64,000 nt of DNA from Dirofilaria immitis (lineage: Eukaryota > Nematoda > Chromadorea > Rhabditida > Onchocercidae). The stretch's first letter is position 1. Each line of letters starts with the position of its first letter. The position numbers were made by a program, and so were the translations under genes. Shown piece by piece: positions 26,601-39,400 of this stretch. The notes under the pieces are model-generated. The model made no database searches, was not told the DNA's origin, and saw only the letters and a program-made list of their open reading frames with translations. Location of the stretch: NCBI GenBank assembly GCA_024305405.1, contig JAKNDB010000079.1, positions 2,114,501 to 2,178,500 of the forward strand, given 5' to 3'.

Positions 26601-28284
26601 GTAGATGAAGCAGCAGATACCGTTGGTTGTTGTTCATTACGTTGCGAGCACATTAAACTTCATGAAAAGTTAGATGACAGCGAGTAAGTTATCTTAACTA
26701 TTTATATTTTCCTATACTATTATAAAAGAGATACGAAAGTTTTGGGTATATGAATATACTCTGGGCTTACTGTGTTTGTGAGATTTTGCTCATTTCCATC
26801 AATTAAGATGTACAGAAGGCTGGATGATGTTATTTTCAGTTACGTGGTTGAATTTGACTTTCTTGGTAAAGATAGTATTCGGTATTATAACAAAGTACCG
26901 GTAGAGAAACGAGTTTTAAAAATTTGAAACTTTTTATGGAAAATAAAAGCGGCAACGATGATCTTTTCGATCGTCTTGATGTAAGTCTCTTTTCTTAATT
27001 TAATATAAATTTTTTTTCCGATTTTTAACGACGATTGTTTTAGAAAAGCAAAAATACTTCTCATTTGTAAACTGACAATGCACACATAATTTCCGAAAAT
27101 TTTAGAATTTTTGTTCCTCCAGGTATGTCTCTAGTTATGGTAGCATATTACTGTGTCATTGTAAGATTGTAATTAATGGTGCTGCATTAATTATTACTAT
27201 TAATGTATAAAATTTGTTTTAACTTATCAGCGTCCCAATAGGAGAACAATAATTCATAATTCAGTTCGATTTCATTATTCTACGAATTTGTGTTGCAGAC
27301 TGCATCGCTGAATAAGTATTTGCAAAGTTTGATGCCAGGATTAACTGCCAAAGTTTTTCGTACATATAACGCATCGATTACACTGCAACAACAATTAGAC
27401 AAATTGACTAAAGGTCAATTGTTTTTCAAGTGAAAATCACCCATGAATAATGGTGTAGGAAATTGACTTTATAAAAAATCGAATTTTGTTTTCATCTCAT
27501 TGTTTTTTCTTCTCCAGCAATTTTATAACTCTTTTCTGAATAAATTGAATAATTTAATAAAGATTTGCTTTACAAATTACTCGAAAGGTTTCTTTTTGTG
27601 TTTACTTAATAACTTCCATTTGTAGATGATTCCACACCACCTGAGCTGTTACTTTGTTACAATAGAGCAAATCGTCAAGTTGCAATTTTATGTAATCACC
27701 AACGTGCCGTGCCAAAAGTCATGAAAAAGTATGGAAAATTTAGGGACAAAAATAAAAACAAAGAAAGCCGAACTGAAAGAAGCCAAGGTTAAATTCTCAT
27801 AGCTTAATTTTAAATTTAGTCTTGTAATTTATTTTCATATTTATTGAGTTTTTGTCGGATTTTTAGGAAGAATTGGAAAAGGCACATGCTGATGCAGCTA
27901 AACAACGTGCGTCCAAACGTGTTGATCGAATCAAAGAACAGTTGAGGAAACTGAAAATTCAGCGAACAGATAAGGTAAGTTTTATCTCTTGAGTGATAAA
28001 TGATCATCACACTGAACAGAGCCTGAGATTTTATGAAAGATAAGTAGGATCCCTGTTAATATAATTAAGTAGGATTTCTGTTAATATAATTAGAACCATT
28101 GTAATTTCAGGATGAAAATAAGCAGATTGCTCTGTCGACATCAAAGCTGAATTATTTAGATCCTCGGATATCAGTTGCCTGGTGCAAAAAGTATCAAGTA
28201 CCAATTGAAAAAATTTTCAACAAAACGCAGCGTGAAAAATTTCGTTGGGCAATTGATATGGCCGACGAGGATTTTGTTTTCTAA
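23620..28284 (+). CDS. top-1: DNA topoisomerase I (type IB)
   Basis: Nuclear type IB topoisomerase; it relaxes supercoils by a transient 3'-phosphotyrosine bond. Exons: 23620-23681, 23987-24170, 24373-24583, 24692-24844, 24952-25072, 25198-25314, 25402-25535, 25608-25782, 26092-26236, 26361-26504, 26571-26683, 26840-26980, 27299-27413, 27626-27787, 27867-27974 and 28111-28284. With repairs the product is about 754 residues (human 765). The acidic/basic N-tail has four DDDVPL-type motifs. The core starts at [15 protein letters not shown]; landmarks are [16 protein letters not shown] and [11 protein letters not shown]. Active-site residues are all present: Arg in LALRAGNEK, Lys in LGKDSIRYY, Arg in KVFRTYNAS, His in LCNHQR, and the catalytic Tyr in SKLNYLDPR (28153-28155). 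A coiled linker precedes the C-terminus, which ends DEDFVF. The frame breaks at five A/T runs (24464, 25423, 25739, 26914, 27724), and one intron uses a GC donor at 26505. The gene is essential in animals and otherwise intact, so sequence error is likelier than decay. Confidence 0.95.
28041..28090. repeat. Tandem duplication, 25-bp unit, two copies
   Basis: The unit TAAGTAGGATCCCTGTTAAT plus five bases occurs twice with two differences (CC to TT). It lies in the last intron of top-1. Confidence 0.85.
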
Positions 28285-31200
28285 TTTCGTTTCATTCTTG
28301 TTTCTGTATTACAAATTAATGATTTTTATCTAAATCGTTGAAAATTTGAAATCATTTCGAAACTAATTTAGTTTGAGGGACAATGTTTTTAATACATGTT
28401 GACTTTTTGAAATCCATAGGATTTTCAGATCAGAAAAAAGACATTCATAAGATATATCTTCTAGTCTGTTCCAAAAAATTGTGTACGATTTTTAATCTAA
28501 TATAGATCTTTCGTGGTTTTTAATTCTGTTTTTCTTGTTCGTTTACTCTTCATTAATTGGAATCAATTGGATCCAATTTAATTTTAATTCGAGTTAATAT
28601 TGTCTAATCTATATAAGCTTAGGTATATGGATTGCAGTTTTCTTTTGCTGCATTGTTGTTGGAAACCGTTTTTAAATAGGATACTGATTAATTTCTTAAG
28701 AAAAATTAAAGGATTCAGTGATTGTATTATTAAGAATTAACAAAAATGTGTTTTTTTCAGATCTTTGCTTAAAATTAGGTTTAATACTTATTTCTTGATA
28801 TGATTCGTCATTTGCTAATATGGTACAATATTTTATGAGATTGATGTACAAGATGCTGTGATTTATTCATGTGCATTGGAATGATGCTACGGAATGGGTC
28901 GATTGCGACAAATCTAAAATTTTTGAATTTATTTGAATTTTTAAATATGCAGTTTTGTTGAAGTATCCGCAGATTCTGCAAGATTTTAATTTTAATATGA
29001 CATTAAAAGAAAGTAATCGAATATGCATGTTGAGACGCATTTGAAATTTTAAAATTTTCTCGATTTTTATTTTGATTTTCGTTTTTATGCAGCATTATTA
29101 TATGAAGTGAAGGAAAGGAACTCAGAGTTTGTTTACTTTTTAATATCCTTGGTCTTTGTTTTTGATTTTCCGTCAAGTTTTCTGTGGCGCATATTTATAA
29201 TGTGATGGTTTGCACGCTAAAATGTGCTTAAATGAAATTATTTTTATTAATATCTTTATTTATCTATCTGTTTAATGTATTGTTGGTTTTATCTTTCCCC
29301 AAATATCGTCAGTTAAACTGCCGTATTTCCACTCTATTTCCAACTAGCAAGTAATAGTCTTTCGAAGTTAAATTTTCATTTTAATCTATGGCTTCTGTTA
29401 TTCTTACAATGCAATGTTTTTGATTTTGTATTTAATAAATTTACTATCTTCATCGATTCTTATGTCAATTTGAAGGATTATTTAATTTTATATATGTATT
29501 CCTTTTGTATCATTTCACTATCCTATTTTGATATCAGTAAAATTTATAGTAAAAAATATTATGATGTATATTACTTTCGATTTTTAGGTCCTTTTTGGGA
29601 TTTATTTAACATTTAGGAAAAGATGTGAATTGAAATCATTTATCCCAGCAGTAACTCTGGAATGCATGGTGTTTTTGCAAGTATACGCTATATTTCGTCG
29701 CTATTTTAAGATGCGAATTGATGTAAGTTTCAACAGCACAAGTTTATATGAAGAATTTAGCTAATGATGTCAAGAGTTATCCAAAAGATGGACGAATTTT
29801 TGGAATAAATTGAATGAGAACATAGGCTGATCAAGAATTCCGGAATGCGAGTTTGTACTGGTATGAGTAGTGACTATGATCCGTGAGGCGAAGTAATATT
29901 TCTTATGATTCATCTGCTAATTAAATTGTTCTTGAGAGTAATACTAAATGCTCAATATCTATTGTACGGTACTCGAATAAATTTTAGTAATAATTCGTTG
30001 GGAACTAATTATTATCAAAATATCAATGATAAATGTATCTATTATATAATCATTAGAAGGTAAAAAGCTACGAATCAATAGGGAAAGTGTTAACAGCAAT
30101 AAATAAATATTCAGCAGAAGAATAGTTTGACATAAGAGCAGGGATGAATTGTCGTCGAGTTGAATTCTGAATATACGTGATCGTCATAATCAGATACTTT
30201 ATATTTTAATACAAAATAGGCTATAAGATACTTTGATGAAGAAAATGTGGAAGTTTGATAGACAATTTTAGCTCTGATAAATTTATTATTTCGTTAATAT
30301 TAAAAAGTCTAAAATTTCATTGTCAAAGTTACTTTCGCTATTACTTTCATATTGCTTTATATTGCATATTGTAATATTGTAATTTTCATATTTAGAATGC
30401 CATTAAATGATAAATTGAAGAAAAGAAAAATTTTTGTTGATAATAAATAACTAAATGATTTAGAATGCCGATAAGTGATAACACAGATGATTTAATGAAT
30501 TTTTATCAAAGCACAATATCTAATCATTTTACTATAAAATCACCATCATTGAAAGGACATTAAGTAGAAATCAATTTTATACATTTATGGTTATTTATTG
30601 CCAACAAAAATTTTAAATCTTTTCTTCAATTTTATAAAATTTATTAATTGTGGCTAAAAAAAAGTTCAAATTCTCAACTTTGTATTTAATTTTATAAAAA
30701 TTACAATTTTCATCAAATGAAATATTTATCAAAATTGCCAGAAAATAGTTAACATTTTCATAATGTTTATATAAAATAATAAATGTTGATTAAATCAAAA
30801 CCATTGTTGTAAATGTTGAATTTCTTGAAATTCGTACTATTTGTTTCTAGAAAACGATACTATATTTGCATTATGTGAATAGAATTGGGAATAAAAGAAA
30901 TCTTGAAATGGATCAAAAGTAGGAAATAATCCAGGAACAAGAAAAACTTTAAAATATTTTACCAAATTATATTCAACAACGATTTAATAGAAATAAAAAA
31001 AAGAATGATACTATTCGTTATTAAACTATTTCCACACTTATCAGTGATCAATAAATCGATTTCATTTCAGTAAAGTAAATCATATTGCGATAAATCATAA
31101 TGCCTTTTCTGATGCAACTTTGAAGGACAAGGCTTCTTCTATTCCAGAATGTTAAATCTTCTGTTTCTTCTATTTGAAATTTTTAAATTTCACTGCAGTT

Positions 31201-33385
31201 TTAAACAAATATTCCCTTTGCATCATTCAGTTCATTATGATAATCTTTAAATTCATGAGAATAAGTTTCATTGAAAAATTCAACTTGATCATAGTCAGGT
31301 TAAATTTAATACTTTTAAACTTGTTTCTTTCGGGAGACACTTTTATAAGCATTATATGAGATAGTGTAATATTGTGGCAGGAATTAGAATTTTAATTTGC
31401 TAACCTGATAACATCTTTGATCAAATTTAATTTAATCATAAATTCAAAATTGATTTGCATAAAATTTATTTATCAATTTGGCGTCATTTAAGATCGTTAC
31501 GTTGATCCTATCATAAATTGAACTTCAAAGAATTCAAAGTTTTTTTGGAATTCATTTAGATGAAAATCAAAATTATCAAAATTATAAAATTATCATCCCA
31601 TTGCTTAAAAGATAGTTTATTCTTTTTAGAAATTTCTGACTTATCTGATCAAAATTGATCAATTTTGTTATCATTATAACCAATTGATTTTTATCATACT
31701 ATCACTATTTACCATTGCTAAGATAATCTTTAGTGCATTGGCAATCAAGGCTTATTTGAAAAAGAAAAAGAAAAAAATTGAATTCAAATTTTGTTTACTT
31801 TTCTCCTTCTCTCTCTCTCTCTCTGCACTCACTCACTCACTCACTCACTCACTCATTCACTCACTCATTCACTTTTCTCTTATTATAGGCAATTTTTGAA
31901 TATTTCACTCTATTTATCAAATGCTTATCAAACTGATAAAAAAATCATCATTTTAAATGCTATAAATGCTACTTATAATATTAGAGGATAATTTTATCAA
32001 ATATTAAAGGATAATTTTATCAAGAGAATTTTAATCATAATCACAATATTATTCGAAAAGAACATAATTTTTTAAGAAATAAAAATAGAGAAGTTTACTT
32101 TGTTAGCTAAACATAAAATAATTAAGTCGAATCTATAATGATTGAAGTAAAATTCAACAATTATGCTGACCTTAGCCTACACATTTCATTCACTAAATTA
32201 TCATGACATTATTTGTTATCAGAATTGATAACAAAGTAGAATTGTAGAAGTAAACAAGCAATAAATAAAATTTGATCAAAATAATTAATTAACAGATTCG
32301 AGAATGGCATTTTTCAAATTGCAGCTAAATTATCATATCTTTATTATAATAATAATTCGTGATTTTTGATAATTTACATTAAAATGTTAAATAAATTTTA
32401 CTTTCTTTTCTTTTAAATAAGCAAATAATATATGAAATGATAATATAATCCAAAAATGGTTAATAATAGTAGAAAAGGTGTTGTTGTTGAGAAATAGATA
32501 ATATTAATTAAATTTAAAATATTCCTTTGCTTTCTAATAAAAATTCATTTCAATGCATATATTTTTTCAATCAGATTCCTCCTACTTTTCCGAAATATTT
32601 TTTTTTTTTAAGTCACAAAGCTACAATACGAGAAATTTGCATCAATAAATATTAAACATATTTATTTATATATAACGATTTTTATTTCATCTCTTTTATT
32701 TAGATCTTTTTCAATTGGAATAATTTCCAAACAATTGTCAAATATTTTTAACATAATGATAGAGTTAAACATAACTTATTGATTGATTAAATCTTATCAT
32801 ATGAGTACTGTCACCATTTCATACAATTGTGATATATTTCTTTCTTGTCATGCAGAATTGCTATAAATGGGAACTATTCTCTTATCATACAATTGATTAT
32901 CTTCAATAGCATTTGTTAAGTTGGAACAAAAATTTGCAAATTATGTTTGATATGTTTAATAAAAAGAAATGGATGATTAATTTTGAAATTGAAGAAGGAA
33001 ATGAGCAATATTTTATTCGTTTCTTTTAGAAATTTGATATTTCATTTATCAATGAATTTTCAAATGAATGTATAAGAAAGGAACAAAGATAGAAATATAT
33101 CAGCTAAATAGATAAGAAAATTCAAATTTATTGCTTGATAGCAACCATTCTTGATAATAGAGACGCTTGTGATTTCAAGATTCGAAGTTTTCCAATTTCC
33201 GATTCTATTAACAACTGCAATATTAATTATTTTGTAGTTAGTTATGTATTTTTATTTCTTTTCCCTCAACCACTATATTAACTATTTCTTCAGACTGTAA
33301 CATTGATGAAAATAGTGCTAATATGTGTGAACTTTGACCTGGAATAATATGTTAAGCTAACATGTTCGATAATCTTCTTTTTGAA
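28285..33385. other. top-1 3' flank and long AT-rich intergenic DNA
   Basis: About 5.1 kb. The first few hundred bases are probably the top-1 3' UTR. The rest has no supportable exon on either strand; the open frames at 31174-31359 and 31684-31991 are low complexity. A CT/CACT microsatellite lies at 31804-31872. Confidence 0.6.
31804..31872. repeat. (CT)n followed by (CACT)n microsatellite
   Basis: A CT dinucleotide run followed by about ten CACT units with two ATTCACT interruptions. It creates artificial SLTHSLTH-type open frames that should be ignored. Confidence 0.95.
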
Positions 33386-33995
33386 TCAAATTTTTATTTC
33401 CTTACTGGCTTTATTGGAATTTTCTTCATCCTCATTTTCTTCATCCTCTACTGCAAGATCAATATTGGATTTTTAAGCGTTAGAAAATCACGACTTTTAC
33501 AACGCCAATAATAACATTTACGGGTTGTTGGATTTTTTCTACACAATTTTGGACCAATTTACTAAAATTTAAAATATTTCAAATTCATTCCAATTTAATT
33601 CGCATAAAATTTGCGACATATTCTTGCGTAAATTTTTTTTGTAATGAAACTTTTAGTCTTATATACTGTGATCTTAGATAAAAGTTACTTAAAAATTATT
33701 TAAAAAATTGAAAAGTTTAAAAATTTATTACTTAAAACAACTACTTTGCGACATATCTATCATTGAACTATAAATGCAACTGTATAGGTATAGACGTAGA
33801 ATTTTGATCATATTTATCGTATATTGCTGAAAATAATTATTATTCCATGGATCATTTTGAAATATTCTTAAAATTTCATAAAATCTTTTATTTCATTTTT
33901 TATACCGTATCATTCTGCTTTAATCGATCATTTTCGACACATTTACGAAAAATGAGGAATCTTTCATGATGGGTAGCACCTGCTTGATGTTTCAT
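33386..33995 (-). CDS. Possible small three-exon gene with a Cys-rich segment
   Basis: An ATG at 33995 directly follows a TTTTTTCAG acceptor, as in trans-spliced nematode genes. Exon 33906-33995 encodes MKHQAGATHHERFLIFRKCV and ends at a GTATAA donor. Exon 33492-33561 carries KLCRKNPTTRKCYYWRCKS, with three cysteines in a basic context. Exon 33386-33450 encodes an acidic tail (EDEENEDEENSNKASKEIKI) and a stop; the exon 2-3 intron would be only about 41 bases. The exon 1-2 junction puts a TAA in frame, so the model fails as written. The family is not recognised. It may be a gene with a sequence error, a wrong splice choice or partly chance. Confidence 0.3.
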
Positions 33996-36413
33996 CTGAA
34001 AAAATAAGTTAGCTCGTTTTTCTTTTTGTACAAAATTGACTTCGAAATCTATTCATGCATCCGCTCACATCGATTTATATTTTTCCAATTTATATTCATG
34101 GCTTATTTATATTCATTTTGTTGATTGAAGCTCATAAATACAATTTATAAATAAAAATCTAAAAAATTTTCATATTTCTCAAAGAATGCAAATAAGCCTG
34201 GAAGAATTCCAACTCGCAATTAATTAAACATCATTCATATTAATTAGAAAATATTACTAACAGTGGATTACTCTGAAATCATCTTATTAAAAAACCACAA
34301 ATAGATGAAATATTAGTTAGTATAAAATGATTCTTAAATTCGATAAAATTATTAATAGTAAATCTATATAAACATACTTCATTCGCTAAACATGGTATAA
34401 TGGAATATGTATAGTTTTCACAGAAATAATTTATATTGTTGGAATTTATCATTTTAATATCTAAAATAGCACCAATGCTAACAGTGCATTGTTTTAGTAA
34501 ATCGTAGCATTGCCATGTTTTTACATGAATGATATGAATGAATAAGATATTAAGTGTTAAAAAAAGGCCACATGAAAAATATGAAACATAAAAATGATTA
34601 GCTTGAAATGAATTAATCGTTTTTGTATGTTCCTAATTAAAATTTATACTGATTATTAAGAGATAAAGTATTATCAATAGTTTTATTTTTATTGATTTCT
34701 CGCTTTTTGAAAATACATTGCGAAGGAAACATTGAAACATTTATTTCTCATCGAGAAAATCAGTGATACATACATACAAATTTCTAATGCACAATAATAC
34801 AAGGTGATCAACGACATGAAAGCGAACTGTTCAATTATTTGCATTATTTGAAAGAATAAAACGAAGACGAAAAATGAGAAGAAAGCAGAAGTTGTAAAAC
34901 AAGTTATGATTCGTATTGAATTTCAAATGAGTTGTTTTTCTTCTTCATAAAGCATTTTTAATTATTTCACAAAATTTTACAAGCATTTTATAAGTCTACA
35001 GATTCGTCTAAATAATTAAATTAACATTTGAAAGTAAATTATTGTAACGAAATTCATACATGAACTAATATTCTACACATAAAGTAATTGTCATACATTT
35101 AAACATAATAACAACACAATTTAATAACTCAACAATTCAAACAATTTATTACGCCTTACATGAATGCTTTTGTAACAAATAAATCAAATGTAGAGGTTAT
35201 AAATTTATGAATTACAATTTAACAGTTCTATGCAGCAAATTCCAAAAACTTTGGAAAAATACCATAAATAATTGGAAACTACTGCCGCTTTTCATATCTT
35301 TCATATATCAAGAGGATAGCAATTCAAAAACAGTATTCTTTTAAAGCATTACATTAAATAAGGCAGCAAAATTTGACTGTTAGCCAGTCAATAAACTAAG
35401 CGAAATCCAGGAGAATTAGTAAGATGAGGAATAGAGAGAATATGGTGAGATATAAAGAAATAACATGAAAAACAAAAAACATAAAATGCAATGTTTCAAG
35501 AAAGGAGAAATCAATGAACTCTCCTTTTATTTATAAAATCTGTACTAATAGAAAATATAATATCAGTGAATTTTTACATATCATTAACTTTTATTGCTCA
35601 ATACATTATTATTTTCAATTTTAATACAAGCCAAACAATAAATCTGGAAAAGATAGAACAAGCAGAGATATGGACATTCCCCATTTCCCTGTTTCCTATT
35701 TTATCATTTTCAAATCGAATTCAATTATTACCTACGTGTCAAAAAACTACGATTTATACACAAAGAAATTATTTCTATGTAATAGAAAATCCAAAAGCAT
35801 CAAAGGCTAGTTAGCTACCTATTTTGATTATAACCTATTTTAATCCAGTTTGATAAATTGATGTACAAATAATAACAACAAATCTCAACAAAAAGTCATT
35901 TCTGTATATGAAAAAAGAGGTTCATATTTTCATATTCTAAAAAAATAACAAAATAAAACAAGACATAATTTTATGCTTTTATCTGAACATTGCATCGATA
36001 AATATCTAAGACAATAATTTAGTAACTTTTTAGGCAATGTTCAAGATAAAAATTCATCTATAATGAAAGAGTTAAGGATTATAGTAATCATAAAGCTGTT
36101 ACGAGAATGATACAGAGCTAACCCAAATTCCTGCCAGAATCATATGTACACTACGCTTACTTGATTACACTCGTTACATTCACTATCTAATTGCACTAAA
36201 TCACTTGCCGTGTTCAAAATTCTTTCGGTAGTTCAGCGTTACGTAAAATAGACCATGACAAAACTAATAAAAAATGATCAATCATAATATGTTTCAATTA
36301 ATAAACACCGAGAATTGAGATCGTCATCGACCAGCTTATTAAGGAATTTTTGAAAAATCACTGGTACGCTGAAGATAGTTTTATGTCATATTAACTTAAA
36401 AACACACTTTCAA
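33996..36413. other. AT-rich intergenic DNA downstream of unc-40
   Basis: About 2.4 kb with no supportable coding exon. The open frame at 35566-35814 lacks recognisable domains or splice context. The unc-40 3' UTR should lie just below 36414. Confidence 0.55.
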
Positions 36414-39400
36414 TTATGTAGCTGTGCTGAATTCATGTTGAAGCGCTTGCAGATCATCGATCATTGTATCCAGATTTTCCATCTGTGCATTTAATTCTTC
36501 TGTAGAAGCTGAAGCCTGAAATTTAAAAATGCTGTAAAAAAATAATGATTCTAAACTTAAACTTTCTTAAAATTTCACTAATTAACGGCATCGAAATCGC
36601 TAAATATAATATTATGGCATAGAAATCATATAAATCATTCACTAAATACACATAAGATTAAAATTTTACAATTTTGGTAAAGACAAAAAAGGAGAAACCT
36701 GCAATGGTTGCGCTTCGATGACATTTTCATGTTGCAGTGTAGCTTTCTCCGACACTGCGCAAGATGCATATGGTGCATAAATATTGTTGACGTTGACTCG
36801 TGGCTGTGCAGCTGCACGTCCTACAGGAACATGAGACGATTTCTGACCAATAACAACACCGGCAGGCTTTCCATTTCTAGTATTCGGTGATGCAACAACT
36901 AAAGGTCTAACGACGTGTGCCATTCGTTCACCTGATCCTGACAAAGTTCATCTACAGATAACATAAGAAAATGCCAAAATATCAAGTATGGAACATGCAT
37001 TAAACAATGATTAATAAAGATCTAATAAAATCATAATATACTCGCAACAAATATATAAGTAATTAAAAATTAGTTAATCTAGTTGTCATTTTTTTTCAAA
37101 TAGAAGATATACCTGATGTGGGAGTGATTGGTGGTGGAGCTCCTGCAAGCTGTGTAAATGATTTCAATGGATTTGAATTGGCTGAATTCCTGCGTAACGT
37201 CCTATAACCATCAGTGCCGATCAATTGAGCAGGTGGAGCAACAGGTGGCCCTTGATTGGGTAATTGAGGTGGAGGTGGGGTTGATATATGAAGTGCCTGA
37301 GATGAACTGTACGTCGAGCTGTGATCAGAAAAATCAATTTTTGCTACCTGAAGAAAATATTTGAATTCAAATTAATAGTTTCACTGCAACGAATTTATTT
37401 GGATAATACATATTCAATTGGTTTTATTACACCGTATAAATCAATCTTGTACTATATAGTACAGTACAGTATTGGCAATAGGACAAAATAATCTAATTCA
37501 TTTTGAAGTCTAAATTATTTCATTACATTGACTTCAGTCAATTTAATTTTATTTACTTCAGATATGCGGAAGTTTCATGGAATAGAATTTTGAATTTCAT
37601 GGTCTAAGCATTATTGTTGACATAATATAATGAACAGAGAAATGTAAACAAGATAAATTCAGACCATTTAATCTTTTTAAATTTCAACAAAAAATACTTG
37701 GTGTCGGCCTATATTTGTGTAAAGAATTTGAGGAGTTTTTGTCGTCCTTCAAGACTGGTCGATGATTGATGATAACTTCGTGTCAAAGTGCCATTGCCTG
37801 AATCTAGCGCATACTTAAATATTAAGAAGAAGCATGAGAATTCAACAAGGAAACTATCAATTTTCAAAATTCATTTTGCTCGTAAAAAGTGCGATGTGCT
37901 AATAAAAAAGATTAGAAATTAGGCCAAGAAAGAGAACAACTAATATAATTTCTATGCATTCCTGAATATCTCTATATTCCTCGTCTAAAACAAGTACCAT
38001 GCAACTACAAAATGCCTGTTTAAAGAGAATTAAAAAATACAGCAGGTTTGGTTTCTAGAAAAGAATTTAACAAAAACTTAATAAAAACTTCTGAACAATT
38101 AAATTTCAAAATTCTCAACATTCATTATGATTCAGCTTCATTCTATAAGAAACTGACAATTTCTTCTTCCACTATGAATGTCTTAAGTATTAAAAAGAGA
38201 CTGAGATTCTAGCATCACCTAGGTGAAATCTGCAATTGTATCATCATGGCATAGATTTTGAAAACATTTGACATAAAGATTCAAAGTGGTGAAGAATATG
38301 AAAGAAAATAATCCACCTTAAACGACTTATAATACTAACTAATTGAGTGTTGATAGAAAAGCAGTATCAAACTGCTTCAAAACGAATCGTATATGAAAGC
38401 AAAATTAATGCAATGTGAATACTGAGAGTTTTAACAAGCAATACAGTGGTGGCACTACTACCAATACAATCATACTTACAATCACTAGTTACAATGGCGG
38501 ATAGTGGACTCTGTGACATAGCGGTATGAGTGGAGATCAATTCTGCTTTTCCCACAGGTCGCCGTCGTTGAATGATACCATCGTGAGCCGACTGAATCAT
38601 TCTCGGTTCAATGTACTCGGGATCGGTGAATTGAGCTGAAATTCGGTGACCTTCCATCGGATAACTCATCGTGAAAAGTCACAATATACCCAGAAATATA
38701 AGTTATAGACTATTTGCATAATTTGCAGAATTTTGCAGATTATGTGATTTGCATGCAATTAATTGAAAAACATCACACTATCCAAAAAAAGCAAGCTACA
38801 TTAAAAAAAACATCATAAAGCCATGCTATATTAAATGTTCCATAATTAAATCACAACATGCTAATGCGCTTGCCTTCTTAATCTGTAACGAAATTGCAGC
38901 ATGCTTGCAAGCACTTAATAATTTGTATATACACTATACAAAATACATATGGATTATGAAAAAGTGCATGTATATCCTATTATTTCAGTTGCTTAGCAGA
39001 AAAGAAAAAGTAAAATTATCTAAGAATCAAAATGAAAGGGTAAGTCAATAATACTCAAAAGTCTATTAGTTAGCGAACTTTTTTATTCATTTATTTATTA
39101 TTTTAAAAGGTGCATTCAACATATTATCCAAATCATTATAAACGTCTAAATGTAAAATATTTAAAAAATATGCGTGCATTATGTGTATAAAGCAAAATGA
39201 GGTCAAAATGTATCGACAACATACAATTTTTTTCCTTATAAATTTTCTATGATAACAAACAAACTGAAAACAAAATGAAATATGGAAGAAAATCGAATTA
39301 TGCAAAAGAAAGCGAAGCAGCACCTTGGAGAGTGAGATATTGGGACTGTGGCGAATCGACCATTTCAATTATATTATCGCAGTGATTTAAATCGTTTGAC

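Noticed and set aside
23620..28284. top-1 as a pseudogene
   Set aside because: All catalytic residues, splice sites and domain order are intact, and the breaks are of one type that also affects neighbouring unrelated genes.
31684..31991. Open frames with THSLTHSL repeats
   Set aside because: They are direct translations of the CACT microsatellite.
36708..36890. Plus-strand frame overlapping 36699-36937
   Set aside because: It is the antisense shadow of a well-supported unc-40 exon.
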